The translations under genes and the position numbers were made by a program. 64,000 nt of DNA from Mangrovibacterium lignilyticum (GTDB lineage Bacteria > Bacteroidota > Bacteroidia > Bacteroidales > Prolixibacteraceae), in the NCBI RefSeq assembly GCF_010882175.1, contig NZ_WKLH01000002.1, positions 1,719,790 to 1,783,789 on the forward strand. The letters run 5' to 3'. Below are positions 1-8,071 of this stretch, piece after piece. The notes beneath the pieces are model-generated. The model saw only the letters and a list, made by a program, of their open reading frames with translations. It was not told the origin of the DNA and did no database searches. Within the stretch, counting starts at the first letter, position 1, and each line of letters opens with the position of its first letter.

Positions 1-2
1 AA

Positions 3-1775
3 ATCAAAGCCCTGACAAGAATTGCCTCCATAGAACAGCTATCCTACGACTTCAAACCAGCTATTGCCAATTTACTGGAGGCTCAGAAATTTTTAACAAG
101 ATCAACTCCTTTCGATCTACGTTTCAATCTCATTAATACACTCGGCCAGACACACCGAAAAATGAAGGATTATGACAGCGCCCTAAAATATTACCAAATT
201 CTGGAACATGACTTCTTTTACCAGCTTTCCACTCGGCAAAAATACCTGGTCTACATGAACAACGGGAATGTGTTTGCGGACCAAAAAGACTACGCAAAAA
301 CTGAAGAGTATTTCCAGAAAGCCTATCAAGAATGTATCCAGCTGAATGAACCAGAACAACTGGCCCAACTAACTTATAATCTTGGAGCTCTGTACTACCG
401 TCAACAAAGGTACAAAGAGGCCTCAAGCTATAGCAACGAGGCACTCGAGGCATATGTTGAAATAGGTGATCAACTGCGCATCGAACGCTGCTATCGCGTA
501 CTCGGTGCAATTCAATATGACCAGGGAAACTACTCGGTCGCCAACCAATTCTATCTAAAAGCATTGGAGATTGCTCAAAAGATAAATAACCCAAAATCAG
601 TGCTGGGCAATTACAAAAATTTATATCTCAGTAATTATCTGAAAGCTAAATCGGAAAAAGACACAGTAGCTTACCGGGAATCAATAGTCTATGCTTCAAG
701 GCTAATGAACCTAAAAGACAGCCTCTATCAAACCGATTTAACCAACCAATTATTGGAACTGGAAAAAAAATACGAGACAGAAAAGAAGAATGCTGAAATT
801 GATCTGTTAAGCAAAGAAAACCAGTTGCAGGCCGACGAGTTGCTGCTGGAACGCCAGCGCCAGCAATTCATGTGGATGGCCATCGGCCTGTTAACCCTCG
901 TGGTATCGGTGGTTATTTATTTCATGTTTTACTACCGCAAGGTGAGCGCCATGCTGCAACGCCAAAGCCGGTTGATCTTCGACCAAAAAGAACAGATCAC
1001 CTCCCAGAATGTGCAATTACAAAAGGCTGTCAATACCCAGAACAAGCTCTTCAGCATTATCGCGCACGACCTGCGCAGCCCGCTGGTGTCGGTGTCAAAC
1101 TTTGTGCAATTACTGAACTTCTACCTGCGCGATGGCCGCTACGAAGACATTACCCGAATGGCGAAGGACATGGACCGGAAAAACGAACAGGTACTCGAGC
1201 TAACCGACAATTTGCTGCACTGGGCACAAAGCCAGTCGGGCGGACTAAAACCTCAATTGCAGCGCATTAATCTGAATGAGATCCTGGATGAATGCTACGA
1301 GCTATACCTGCCGGTTGCCGAACAAAAAGGAATTAAGCTTGACTTGAACAACGATGGCAACTGCTTACTTTGGGCCGACCGCGATATGGTGCGTACCATT
1401 TGCCGCAACCTGATTAATAACGCGCTGAAGTTTACCCACCAGGAAGGTAAAGTTGTTATTGCCTATTGCTATAACGATACGGAAGCCCGTGTTTCGATCA
1501 GCGACACCGGGCTGGGCATCAGCCCCGGGCAACTAAAGCGACTGTTTAGTCTTGACCAGGACGATGTGCGCTATGGCACCGATGGTGAAAAAAGTAGCGG
1601 ACTTGGCTTGTCTGTCTGCAAAGAGTTTTGTGATATCATGCGTGGCAAAATTGAAGTAAGCAGTACCGAAGGGCTGGGTTCTACCTTCAGTTTCACCCTC
1701 CCTAAGTATTCGGACGAACTTCAGGAACTGGCTGCCGTGAAAGCACAACAAGCTGCGGCTCAGTCTGACCTTTAG
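3..1775 (+). CDS. TPR-containing sensor histidine kinase (5'-truncated by window edge)
   Basis: C-terminal part of a membrane sensor kinase; the frame is open to the left edge, so the true start lies outside. Counting from the first in-window Met (162): TPR-type helical repeats to about residue 190, a coiled coil, one membrane segment (about 237-257), a second coiled coil, then HisKA with the phospho-accepting His302 in AHDLRSPL. HATPase_c follows with the N-box NLINNALKF, G1 DTGLGIS and G2 SGLGLS. There is no receiver or DNA-binding domain, so its partner regulator must be encoded elsewhere. The TPR part probably senses protein or peptide partners (inference). Base composition shifts near 830: the TPR half is AT-richer than the kinase half, suggesting a mosaic gene. 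It ends 400 bp from the convergent peptidase gene, across the dyad array. Confidence 0.9.
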   Translation: MKALTRIASIEQLSYDFKPAIANLLEAQKFLTRSTPFDLRFNLINTLGQTHRKMKDYDSALKYYQILEHDFFYQLSTRQKYLVYMNNGNVFADQKDYAKTEEYFQKAYQECIQLNEPEQLAQLTYNLGALYYRQQRYKEASSYSNEALEAYVEIGDQLRIERCYRVLGAIQYDQGNYSVANQFYLKALEIAQKINNPKSVLGNYKNLYLSNYLKAKSEKDTVAYRESIVYASRLMNLKDSLYQTDLTNQLLELEKKYETEKKNAEIDLLSKENQLQADELLLERQRQQFMWMAIGLLTLVVSVVIYFMFYYRKVSAMLQRQSRLIFDQKEQITSQNVQLQKAVNTQNKLFSIIAHDLRSPLVSVSNFVQLLNFYLRDGRYEDITRMAKDMDRKNEQVLELTDNLLHWAQSQSGGLKPQLQRINLNEILDECYELYLPVAEQKGIKLDLNNDGNCLLWADRDMVRTICRNLINNALKFTHQEGKVVIAYCYNDTEARVSISDTGLGISPGQLKRLFSLDQDDVRYGTDGEKSSGLGLSVCKEFCDIMRGKIEVSSTEGLGSTFSFTLPKYSDELQELAAVKAQQAAAQSDL

Positions 1776-1856
1776 TCCTCACCCCTCAGGCCGGCGTGAG
1801 CTTTCCGGCTGTTCTAAATCTGCAGAACCAGGACTATCCCATCACACACCATCATT

Positions 1857-2131
1857 ATTCCATTGTGCTGCAAGAACATTCCAGAGGGCAGATTCCCTAT
1901 TCCCTTTGGAATAATCGATATTCTCTATGGAATAGCTCTTCTGCTGTTTGGAATATCTATGGTTCCATGTGTCAGCAAGGCGATTCCATAGCTCACCATA
2001 GTGATTCTCGATGGAATACAATTGCGGCCTTCGAGAATATCTATTATTCCACGTGGCGCCAAGCCTCGGCGCAAAGGCAGAATGATTATTCCCGAACACT
2101 ATATGCTTCCAAACAAAGTCATTTCTGTTCC
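1857..2131. repeat. Array of 21-bp-periodic dyads, core TATTCC-N4-GGAATA
   Basis: Between two convergent genes the half-site ATTCC (or a one-base variant) recurs at 1857, 1878, 1899, 1920, 1962, 1983, 2004, 2046 and 2088, all in one 21-bp phase. The mirrored half-site GGAAT recurs at 1908, 1929, 1950, 2013 and, with one mismatch, 2034, in a second fixed phase. Where both are present they form a dyad, clearest at 1898-1913 (TATTCCCTTTGGAATA). After 2088 the phase slips by 3 bp (2106, 2127). Both strands stay open for over 100 codons because 21 is a multiple of 3 and the dyad has no stops. Those frames show only a degenerate 7-residue WN-containing repeat, so I treat the block as non-coding. 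Its function is unknown; 21 bp is two helical turns, so all dyads would face the same side. Confidence 0.75.
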
Positions 2132-2179
2132 ATGGCGCAAAGGAGCAACCATGATCAGGCATTCATCTGCGAAGCGTAA

Positions 2180-4111
2180 TTACTTGACCAAAAATCCATA
2201 TTTTTCGCTGTAATGCAACATTTGCGCGGAATAATCCGACTGGTACTCCACGGCAACATCAGCAACTTGTCCGTTGCTGCCGGTCACCAGTTTCAGTTCG
2301 GGGTTCAGGAAACCGGCGTAGGGGGCAATATTCAGCTTTTTGAAACGCTCAAGCACTTCGCCATGTAGCTGGGGGTCTATTTTTACGGCATAGGCCTCAA
2401 CCAAGGCTTTTGCGGCTTCGTAGTCGCCTTCCGACTTAATGCGCTGCACTTCGTTCAACAATTGTCCGAACAGTTCGCGCAACCGGGCATAGTCGTTAAT
2501 CTGCACAACGGTTTTGCCATCCTTTTTTATCAGCTCCACCACCCCATCGGCTTTGCCATGCTCAAAAGCCCACCGGGTAATCAACTGCCGATTCCGCATG
2601 TGCGATTCTTCCAAATCTTTGCCTAGCTCAATACGCGTTAGCTGGGTAATCAAACCATTGCGCAAATAGGCATCATACTCTGCCTTGCCCGATTCAGCCG
2701 ATGGAACCAGCCCCAACTGAAGCAGCTTTTCGTCGGCAATATAGTAGAGGGCAAACAAATCGGCCCGTGTTTCTTCCAGAGTCGAATAGTAATTCTTCAG
2801 ATCTTCCGGTTTCACACCGGGCTGCATACGGCCCGAACCGTGCCCCAGGCACTCGTGCAGGTCGGTGTGCAGGTTGCCGGCCAATTGCCCAAACTCCCTG
2901 GCCCTTTGAATCTCCGCTTCCGAAGCGGCGAACTCCTCGAGCATGCCATTGCCCAGCGAATCCTGAAAATAAGCCTGCGTAATATTGTCGATGGTAACCG
3001 ATTTGGAACCGAATTCCTCGCGAATCCACTCCGAGTTCGGCAGGTTAATCCCGATTGGTGTCGCCGGGTAACAATCGCCTCCCAGCATGGCCACATGAAT
3101 CACTTTGGCACTGACGCCTTTCACCTCGGCCTTTTTAAATTTCGGATCGACCGGCGAATTGGCTTCAAACCAACCGGCATTTTCCGATAAAACAATCGCC
3201 CGCTTCGTTCCTTCCAGGTCCTTGTAATTCACAATCGACTCCCAACTGGCTTTGATGCCCAGCGGGTCGCCGTATATCTCAATAAAACCGTTCACAAAAT
3301 CGACCAGCCCCTCGTTCTCATTGGTCCAGGCAATGCTGTAATCGTCGAACTGTTTCAGATCGCCACTCTCGTAATAAGCCACCAATTTGGCAATCACCTC
3401 TTTCTGCAAGTCGTTTTCAGCAAAGGGAGCGGCTTTCTTCAACCAGCCAACAATTTGTTGAATGGCCTTGCCGTATTTGCCGCCACAGTGCCAAACATCT
3501 TCCTTCAGTTCCCCGCCGTCTTTAACCAAGGTTGAATTCAGGCCGAAAGAAGGTGCATGTTCGGGAACGCTTTTGCGCTTCGCCTCATAAAAGGCTTCAG
3601 CTTCCTGCTGCTCCACCCCCTGATAATAGTTCATGGCTGAAGCTTTCAACAGGTCGCTGTTGCTGTCGAGGCTGATGCCTTTCGCATCCAGTTCCGGATT
3701 GAAAATCACATCCAACACGTGCGGTAATTCATCCTGAAAACTCAGCTCACTCAAATCCGCTTGCGCCAACAGTTGCTGAAACGCCTCTCGGCTCAGCGTT
3801 GGTTTAAACTTTTCGGTTGAATAATGATGATGAATGCCGTTGCCAAACCATACCTGTTTCAGGTAAAGGTGAAGGGCTTTGAATTCGTCCGAGTCCCTGT
3901 TCCCTGTAAAGCTCTTGTAAACTGTTTCCAGCAACTGGCGAATCTTCAGGTTCCAGCGGTTATTCTGGTCGAACAGAATATCGCGGCCACACAGCGCAGC
4001 CTGACTCAGGTAATAGATGTATTGTTTTTGCTGCAGGCTCAGCTTTTCGAAGCCGGGCAGTTCATAACGCAATATTTTTATATCGGCAAATTTTTCAACA
4101 AATACACTCAT
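2180..4111 (-). CDS. Dipeptidyl-peptidase III (peptidase family M49)
   Basis: Zinc exopeptidase that removes dipeptides from the N-terminus of oligopeptides. It has both M49 signatures: HECLGH at about 419-424, where the two His bind zinc and the Glu is catalytic (the M49 form HExxxH), and EETRAD at about 446-451, which supplies the third zinc ligand. The 643-aa length fits bacterial members. I start at the ATG at 4111; the frame continues two codons to a TTG at 4117. No signal peptide is visible, so it is probably cytoplasmic and serves late peptide breakdown, fitting an amino-acid-fermenting lifestyle (inference). Its base composition is GC-richer than most of the window. It is monocistronic or follows the methylase gene (67 bp between stop and start). 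Confidence 0.93.
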   Translation of the reverse strand: MSVFVEKFADIKILRYELPGFEKLSLQQKQYIYYLSQAALCGRDILFDQNNRWNLKIRQLLETVYKSFTGNRDSDEFKALHLYLKQVWFGNGIHHHYSTEKFKPTLSREAFQQLLAQADLSELSFQDELPHVLDVIFNPELDAKGISLDSNSDLLKASAMNYYQGVEQQEAEAFYEAKRKSVPEHAPSFGLNSTLVKDGGELKEDVWHCGGKYGKAIQQIVGWLKKAAPFAENDLQKEVIAKLVAYYESGDLKQFDDYSIAWTNENEGLVDFVNGFIEIYGDPLGIKASWESIVNYKDLEGTKRAIVLSENAGWFEANSPVDPKFKKAEVKGVSAKVIHVAMLGGDCYPATPIGINLPNSEWIREEFGSKSVTIDNITQAYFQDSLGNGMLEEFAASEAEIQRAREFGQLAGNLHTDLHECLGHGSGRMQPGVKPEDLKNYYSTLEETRADLFALYYIADEKLLQLGLVPSAESGKAEYDAYLRNGLITQLTRIELGKDLEESHMRNRQLITRWAFEHGKADGVVELIKKDGKTVVQINDYARLRELFGQLLNEVQRIKSEGDYEAAKALVEAYAVKIDPQLHGEVLERFKKLNIAPYAGFLNPELKLVTGSNGQVADVAVEYQSDYSAQMLHYSEKYGFLVK

Positions 4112-4178
4112 AATCAAATTCCGGGTTTCAAATTAAAAATTCGGGCTTTCGGGTTTGCAAGCCCTGACAAATACCCCA

Positions 4179-4871
4179 CTACTTTTTCTCCATCTCCTCT
4201 TTCTGACGAGCCTGGTACTTTTCCTCAATTAAGCCTGACGATTTAATGCTTCGGCGCAACCATTCCAGCTTTATTGCGGCTCGTTCTTCTTTCGTCAAAT
4301 GCCAGTCAATTTCTGGATCGTTCCGCAACTTCCACGTCAAATGATGTAGAATAACGGCTGCAGACACGGAAATGTTGAAGCTTTCAGTAAATCCGTGCAT
4401 CGGAATTTTCAAAAACTCGTCAGCCTCGTTTTTTACCACATCCGAAATTCCGGTCAGCTCCGTTCCAAAGAAGAAAGCTGCTTTGCCTTTGCGCAGATCA
4501 AAATCTTCGAGGTTGGTATCGCCTTCATGTGGTGTTGTTGCCACAATGCGGTAACCATTGTCCCGCAACGCCCGAATCGCATCGAGGCTGTTATCGTCCT
4601 TTTTGCTATATGTTTTTACATTCAACCATTTGGTAGCTCCCATCGCAACCTCCCGATCAACCTCGAAGGTGTTGCTGTTTTCAATCACATGCGCATCCTG
4701 CAAACCGAAGCAATCTACCGATCGCATCGCCGCGCTGGCATTTTGCGGCTGAAAGATATTCTCAAGTACAATGGTAAGGTAACGGGTACGCTGATCCAGA
4801 ACGCGGTCAAACAGGTCGTTTCGCTCGGGAGTGATAAATTCGGAAAGGTATTCAATGAGTTGATAATCCAT
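4179..4871 (-). CDS. TrmH/SpoU-family RNA 2'-O-methyltransferase
   Basis: SPOUT-fold methyltransferase, probably tRNA (guanosine-18-2'-O)-methyltransferase (TrmH). The three SpoU motifs are present in order: NASAAMRS (motif 1), FFGTELTGIS (motif 2) and the knot-forming IPMHGFTESFNISVSAA (motif 3). The C-terminal tail is basic and helical, as in TrmH-type enzymes. I choose the ATG at 4871 (230 aa); the frame extends nine codons to a GTG, but the domain begins only after the ATG. It lies downstream of hup on the same strand, with a terminator-like hairpin between them. Whether the target is tRNA position 18 or an rRNA site cannot be decided from sequence alone. Confidence 0.88.
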   Translation of the reverse strand: MDYQLIEYLSEFITPERNDLFDRVLDQRTRYLTIVLENIFQPQNASAAMRSVDCFGLQDAHVIENSNTFEVDREVAMGATKWLNVKTYSKKDDNSLDAIRALRDNGYRIVATTPHEGDTNLEDFDLRKGKAAFFFGTELTGISDVVKNEADEFLKIPMHGFTESFNISVSAAVILHHLTWKLRNDPEIDWHLTKEERAAIKLEWLRRSIKSSGLIEEKYQARQKEEMEKK

Positions 4872-4902
4872 TTTTAAAGCCAAGTTTGATAACGGCACAA
4901 AA

Positions 4903-4933
4903 TTAAAAAAGGGAAGCTAAAATGCCTCCCTTT
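4903..4933 (-). terminator. Terminator after the HU gene
   Basis: On the minus strand a GGGAGGC/GCTTCCC stem (one G-U pair) with an ATTTTA loop is followed by TTTTTT, directly downstream of the HU stop and upstream of the methylase gene. Confidence 0.6.
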
Positions 4934-4958
4934 CCAATCTCTTTCTATCTAGAAAATC

Positions 4959-5228
4959 TTAGATTGCGTCTTCTAATTCAGCGCCAGGCTTGAATTTAAC
5001 CACTTTCTTTTCAGGAATTTCAATAGGAGCACCTGATTGTGGGTTTCTGCCAGTTCTGGCACTACGTGTTGATACTGAGAAAGATCCGAAACCGATTAGG
5101 GCAACACGATCACCATTTTTCAATGCATCAGTAGTGGAAGCAACAAATGCATCAAGCGCTTTTTTTGAGTCAGCTTTAGTCAAACCGGCCTTTTCAGCGA
5201 TGGCGTCAATTAATTGAGCTTTGTTCAT
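4959..5228 (-). CDS. hup: HU-family DNA-binding protein
   Basis: Histone-like nucleoid protein of 89 residues, the usual HU length. The N-terminal helices MNKAQLIDAIAEKAGL are typical, followed by VALIGFGSFSV and the beta-arm region TRSARTGRNPQSGAPIEIP, which bends DNA with the conserved NP pair at the arm tip. It ends KPGAELEDAI, as HU proteins usually do. It should act as a homodimer or with another HU subunit encoded elsewhere. The ATG at 5228 is the only sensible start. A monocistronic gene is likely, with an AT-rich upstream region shared with the divergent tRNA-Ser gene. Confidence 0.96.
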   Translation of the reverse strand: MNKAQLIDAIAEKAGLTKADSKKALDAFVASTTDALKNGDRVALIGFGSFSVSTRSARTGRNPQSGAPIEIPEKKVVKFKPGAELEDAI

Positions 5229-5460
5229 AGGAAAACATGTTTAGGGTTAAAAAAATAAACTGATTATTATTATTTGTCTATTGACATAGTTACCATTATT
5301 TCTTCTATTATGCAACCCCCTCTTCTAAAACCTCAGTAAAATCAATGCTTTCAGTTGCTTTAATTTTAAGTTTCATAAAATTCTAAAATAAGATTTAAAT
5401 ATGCAAACCAAAAGAGGATTTTTTTTTTTTGAAAATGATACATTTTTTTTGGTCCAAATT

Positions 5461-5490
5461 TTTGCAGTTTAAAAATTTCGTCTACTTTTG
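5461..5490 (+). promoter_or_regulatory. Bacteroidota-type promoter for tRNA-Ser
   Basis: TTTG at 5461-5464 (-33 element), an 18-bp spacer and TACTTTTG at 5483-5490 (-7 element, TAnnTTTG), with the tRNA starting 13 bp further on. This matches the primary sigma factor consensus of the phylum. Confidence 0.85.
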
Positions 5491-5503
5491 CCGCCACAAC
5501 CAC

Positions 5504-5588
5504 GGAGAGATGGCAGAGTGGTCGAATGCGGCGGTCTTGAAAACCGTTGATCTTCACGGATCCGGGGGTTCGAATCCCTCTCTCTCCG
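5504..5588 (+). tRNA. tRNA-Ser (anticodon UGA)
   Basis: GGAGAGA (5504-5510) pairs with TCTCTCC (5581-5587), and G5588 is the discriminator. The anticodon arm GCGGTCTTGAAAACCGT carries TGA. There is a long variable arm (GATCTTCACGGATC) as expected for class II tRNA-Ser, and a T-arm GGGGGTTCGAATCCCTC. CCA is not encoded. Confidence 0.96.
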
Positions 5589-5596
5589 CGAAACGA

Positions 5597-5626
5597 AACC
5601 GAAGCAAATTGCTTCGGTTTTTTTTG
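5597..5626 (+). terminator. Terminator of tRNA-Ser
   Basis: Stem AACCGAAGC / GCTTCGGTT around AAATT, followed by a run of T, nine bases after the tRNA. Confidence 0.9.
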
Positions 5627-5639
5627 TTTTATCCCATTT

Positions 5640-6040
5640 GCAAGTCATATCTCTGATTTTTCTAAAAACATAATATACAACAGGTATTCGCCAATTCAAG
5701 CGCTAAAACGCCCTGTAAACACAAAAACAGGCTCTTTCCCTACCTGTAAGTTCAACTTAACTTTTCATATTGATACGGGGTCAGCAATTGCCGATTTGAC
5801 GACATCCACCAATATTTACCATAAACATTCAATTCTTTGATCAATTCTCTGTCCGGAGGCTTGTCCCTGCAAAACCGATCCGGTTCCCACGAGAGCTTGC
5901 CGTGAAGGACTAATTGCTGATCATACGACGAAGATCTATGTACGAAAGCACCATTCTCCAGTTAATGCCGACAACTTCCCTTATCTGCCCTCTGGGCTTC
6001 CTAAACCGGAAAGTATAGGTCCGCATTCAAAACACGGCAA
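5640..6040. other. Intergenic stretch without recognisable gene
   Basis: Between the tRNA-Ser terminator and the GH28 terminator. Short frames on both strands lack family features, start signals or a codon pattern like the neighbours. I see no repeat or RNA structure in it. Confidence 0.6.
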
Positions 6041-6074
6041 CAAAAAGAAAGGCTGCCCTTTTGGGACAGCCTTC
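6041..6074 (-). terminator. Terminator of the GH28 gene
   Basis: On the minus strand AAGGCTGTCCC-AAAA-GGGCAGCCTT (one bulge) is followed by a T-rich run, 25 bases past the stop codon. Confidence 0.85.
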
Positions 6075-6098
6075 TGTATCGTGTGTTAGTCTTTAATC

Positions 6099-7460
6099 TT
6101 ACTGCAAAAACGGTTCTCCGTTTACCATGACATTCTTCACAACTAAATTCTGAATTAATGACGTGTCAAGCGCTGCGCTTCCTGCTTCAATTTTCATATC
6201 TTCCAGTGTAATGTTGACCAAACGGTCGTATTCAGTAATTCCTACTTCCATGAATTTTTCGCACTTCAGATTGAAGTTCCGGAAAGTAATATTTTCTGAT
6301 GACGAGATGGGAGGCGTCTCGCGTCCCTGCAAGTCAAAAAACTGACGCCAAGGGCGGATATAGATGGCCGTACGTGCCGTTCCCGAAATATTCTCCATCG
6401 TAATATACTCATATTTCTGAGGCGTATCGGGGCGCATTTTTAGGAAAATGATTCGGCTCACACCTTCAACGGTACAATTACGCACCAACACGTTTTTGGT
6501 ATGAACAGACTCACTACCGCAAGTAAATGTTGAATGACAAAAGCCATAGGTGTTATCCTCAATCAGGATATTCTCATTCGGACCGTTGTTTGGATCTTCA
6601 TCCGCCCAGGGACCTTTGCCGCCTTTCATGGCAATGGCATCATCGTTAACCGACATATAGCATCCTTTAACCAACACGTTAGAACAAACATCCAAATCCA
6701 AGGCATCTGAGCTAGGCGCAGGAACTGGTTCCTTCGGTGCAAAAATATTTAAGTTAAGCAACTTGGCATAGTTACACTGGTAAAGATGGGTCGTCCAGAA
6801 ACCGGAATTGTGCAATTTGACATCCTGTAATTGAATACTGTCGCAACCCCAGATAAACACCAGGCGAGGGCGAGATACCTCCAGGTTAGTACATTTAGGA
6901 TTTTCTTTCCGACGTTGCCAGAAAGCTTCCCAGTATTTCAAACCATTACCGTCAATTGTACCTTCTCCGGTAATTGTAAATCCGTCGACCTCGTATGCAT
7001 TCACGAGCGCCGGAAAATAATCCAGGTTTTGACCTTCCATGCGTGACGGCATAATCGGATAATCGGCTATATCATCCGATCCCTTCAGCATACCACCTTT
7101 TTCAACATGTAAGTGCGTTCCGGGCTTAAAGAAAATGGCGCCACTTCGGAACGTTCCTTCAGGAACAACGATCACACCTCCGCCATTGGCCGAGACAGAA
7201 TCAATCAGTTGTTGAATCGCAGCTGTGTTCAGGGTTGAATCATCAGCAATCGCGCCAAAATCGGCAATCGAATACATTTTACCCAATGTTGAAGGATCAA
7301 TCTTGGTCGTATCTGAAAACCATTCGGGGATTGGAGTTCCATCAGGGAATACATCAGCGCTTACTGATTTTTTCTCCTGACAAGAGGAAAGGGACAAAGT
7401 CAGGCCAATAGCTAAAAAGCCAAAAAATGACTTGAAAGTCGATTTTTTCAAAATTCTCAT
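6099..7460 (-). CDS. GH28-family polygalacturonase-like lipoprotein
   Basis: Right-handed beta-helix glycoside hydrolase expected to hydrolyse galacturonic-acid or rhamnogalacturonan linkages of pectin. Residues 1-27 form a lipoprotein signal with the lipobox LSSC (Cys27), so it is probably surface- or periplasm-anchored. The GH28 catalytic layout is recognisable: SDALDLD (251-257) in place of the classic NTD, NDDAIAMK (272-279) with the two catalytic Asp, and FCHSTFTCGSE (307-317) at the GHG site. A variant of the RIK strand follows in FLKMRPD. The N-terminal half has a pectate-lyase-like start (YSIADFGAIADDSTLNTAAI). Exact specificity (endo, exo or rhamnogalacturonan) cannot be read from sequence. 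It is monocistronic, with a 16-bp dyad upstream and a terminator downstream. GH43 and GH51 genes elsewhere in the window suggest use of arabinan-decorated pectin. Confidence 0.88.
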   Translation of the reverse strand: MRILKKSTFKSFFGFLAIGLTLSLSSCQEKKSVSADVFPDGTPIPEWFSDTTKIDPSTLGKMYSIADFGAIADDSTLNTAAIQQLIDSVSANGGGVIVVPEGTFRSGAIFFKPGTHLHVEKGGMLKGSDDIADYPIMPSRMEGQNLDYFPALVNAYEVDGFTITGEGTIDGNGLKYWEAFWQRRKENPKCTNLEVSRPRLVFIWGCDSIQLQDVKLHNSGFWTTHLYQCNYAKLLNLNIFAPKEPVPAPSSDALDLDVCSNVLVKGCYMSVNDDAIAMKGGKGPWADEDPNNGPNENILIEDNTYGFCHSTFTCGSESVHTKNVLVRNCTVEGVSRIIFLKMRPDTPQKYEYITMENISGTARTAIYIRPWRQFFDLQGRETPPISSSENITFRNFNLKCEKFMEVGITEYDRLVNITLEDMKIEAGSAALDTSLIQNLVVKNVMVNGEPFLQ

Positions 7461-7488
7461 CGTTTAAGTAATTGTAGTTAATAAGTAG

Positions 7489-7504
7489 TATCGTTGATAC
7501 GATA
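7489..7504. promoter_or_regulatory. 16-bp dyad upstream of the GH28 gene
   Basis: Perfect inverted repeat TATCGT-TGAT-ACGATA, 28 bp upstream of the GH28 start. It may be an operator or lie around the promoter; no regulator gene is adjacent. Confidence 0.45.
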
Positions 7505-7801
7505 GAAGCAAAAATAACAATACTTCTCAGTCTTTGAAAGAATTGGAGCCAATATCGACTCAAATTGCATTTTTGCAGCGACTATGCTCCCAATGACCAA
7601 ACCGACAAATCGGCATCCACTTTCTCCTCAAATATTTAAACAGCCTTAAAATAAAGCTTCCTTCGATTTCGAACTAAAGCTGAATAACTGAATCAAAAAA
7701 AAGTTTCCAAAAGATAAATTGACTCTCAAAAACTTAAGGAAACCATCGAGCAAAATCCGTGTGATTTGGAATTATTTCTTAGGTTGTTTAGAACTTATTA
7801 T

Positions 7802-7809
7802 TATATTTG
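7802..7809 (+). promoter_or_regulatory. -7 element for tRNA-Trp
   Basis: TATATTTG fits TAnnTTTG, 16 bp before the tRNA. A matching TTTG at the -33 distance is not clear. The remainder of the 365-bp gap back to the GH28 gene shows nothing else apart from the 16-bp dyad. Confidence 0.65.
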
Positions 7810-7825
7810 CACTCGCAATTGAGAA

Positions 7826-7898
7826 ACGGGTGTAGCTCAGTTGGTAGAGCACTGGTCTCCAAAACCAGGTGTCGGGCGTTCGAGTCGCTCCTCCCGTG
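7826..7898 (+). tRNA. tRNA-Trp (anticodon CCA)
   Basis: Cloverleaf with D-arm GCTCAGTTGGTAGAGC, anticodon arm CTGGTCTCCAAAACCAG carrying CCA, T-arm GGGCGTTCGAGTCGCTC, and acceptor strands ACGGGTG and CTCCCGT followed by discriminator G. The acceptor has one T-T mismatch (sixth pair) and the T-stem one G-T pair. CCA is not encoded. Confidence 0.93.
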
Positions 7899-7931
7899 CA
7901 AAAGCTGCTTTTTTAAGGCGGCTTTTTTCAT
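7899..7931 (+). terminator. Terminator of tRNA-Trp
   Basis: AAAGCTGC / GCGGCTTT stem (one G-U pair) followed by six T residues. Confidence 0.7.
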
Positions 7932-7989
7932 TTAATATCCTCGCCATTTCGCTACATTGTTTCACAACATTTTTTAATCTTTCATAAAC

Positions 7990-7997
7990 TACGTTTG
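7990..7997 (+). promoter_or_regulatory. -7 element for the GH43 gene
   Basis: TACGTTTG fits TAnnTTTG and lies 75 bp upstream of the chosen ATG. The -33 part is weak. Confidence 0.5.
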
Positions 7998-8071
7998 ACC
8001 AAAATTCGCTATAATTGCATAAAAGTATTTTTTACTTTTATAACGACTTGATCATTCGCAAAATTCAAACT

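Noticed and set aside
872-1270. 132-aa frame inside the sensor kinase
   Set aside because: It is a shifted frame of the kinase gene with no family motifs.
1857-2131. CRISPR-like array
   Set aside because: Units are 21 bp, degenerate and without spacer blocks, and no cas gene is nearby.
1796-2179. Open frames of 127 aa (plus) and 106 aa (minus, 1842-2162) over the dyad array
   Set aside because: Openness follows from a 21-bp period without stops in the dyad; both strands show the same WN-type repeat, which is what a non-coding palindromic repeat gives.
5429-5699. Frames overlapping tRNA-Ser on both strands
   Set aside because: They run through a clear tRNA and its promoter.
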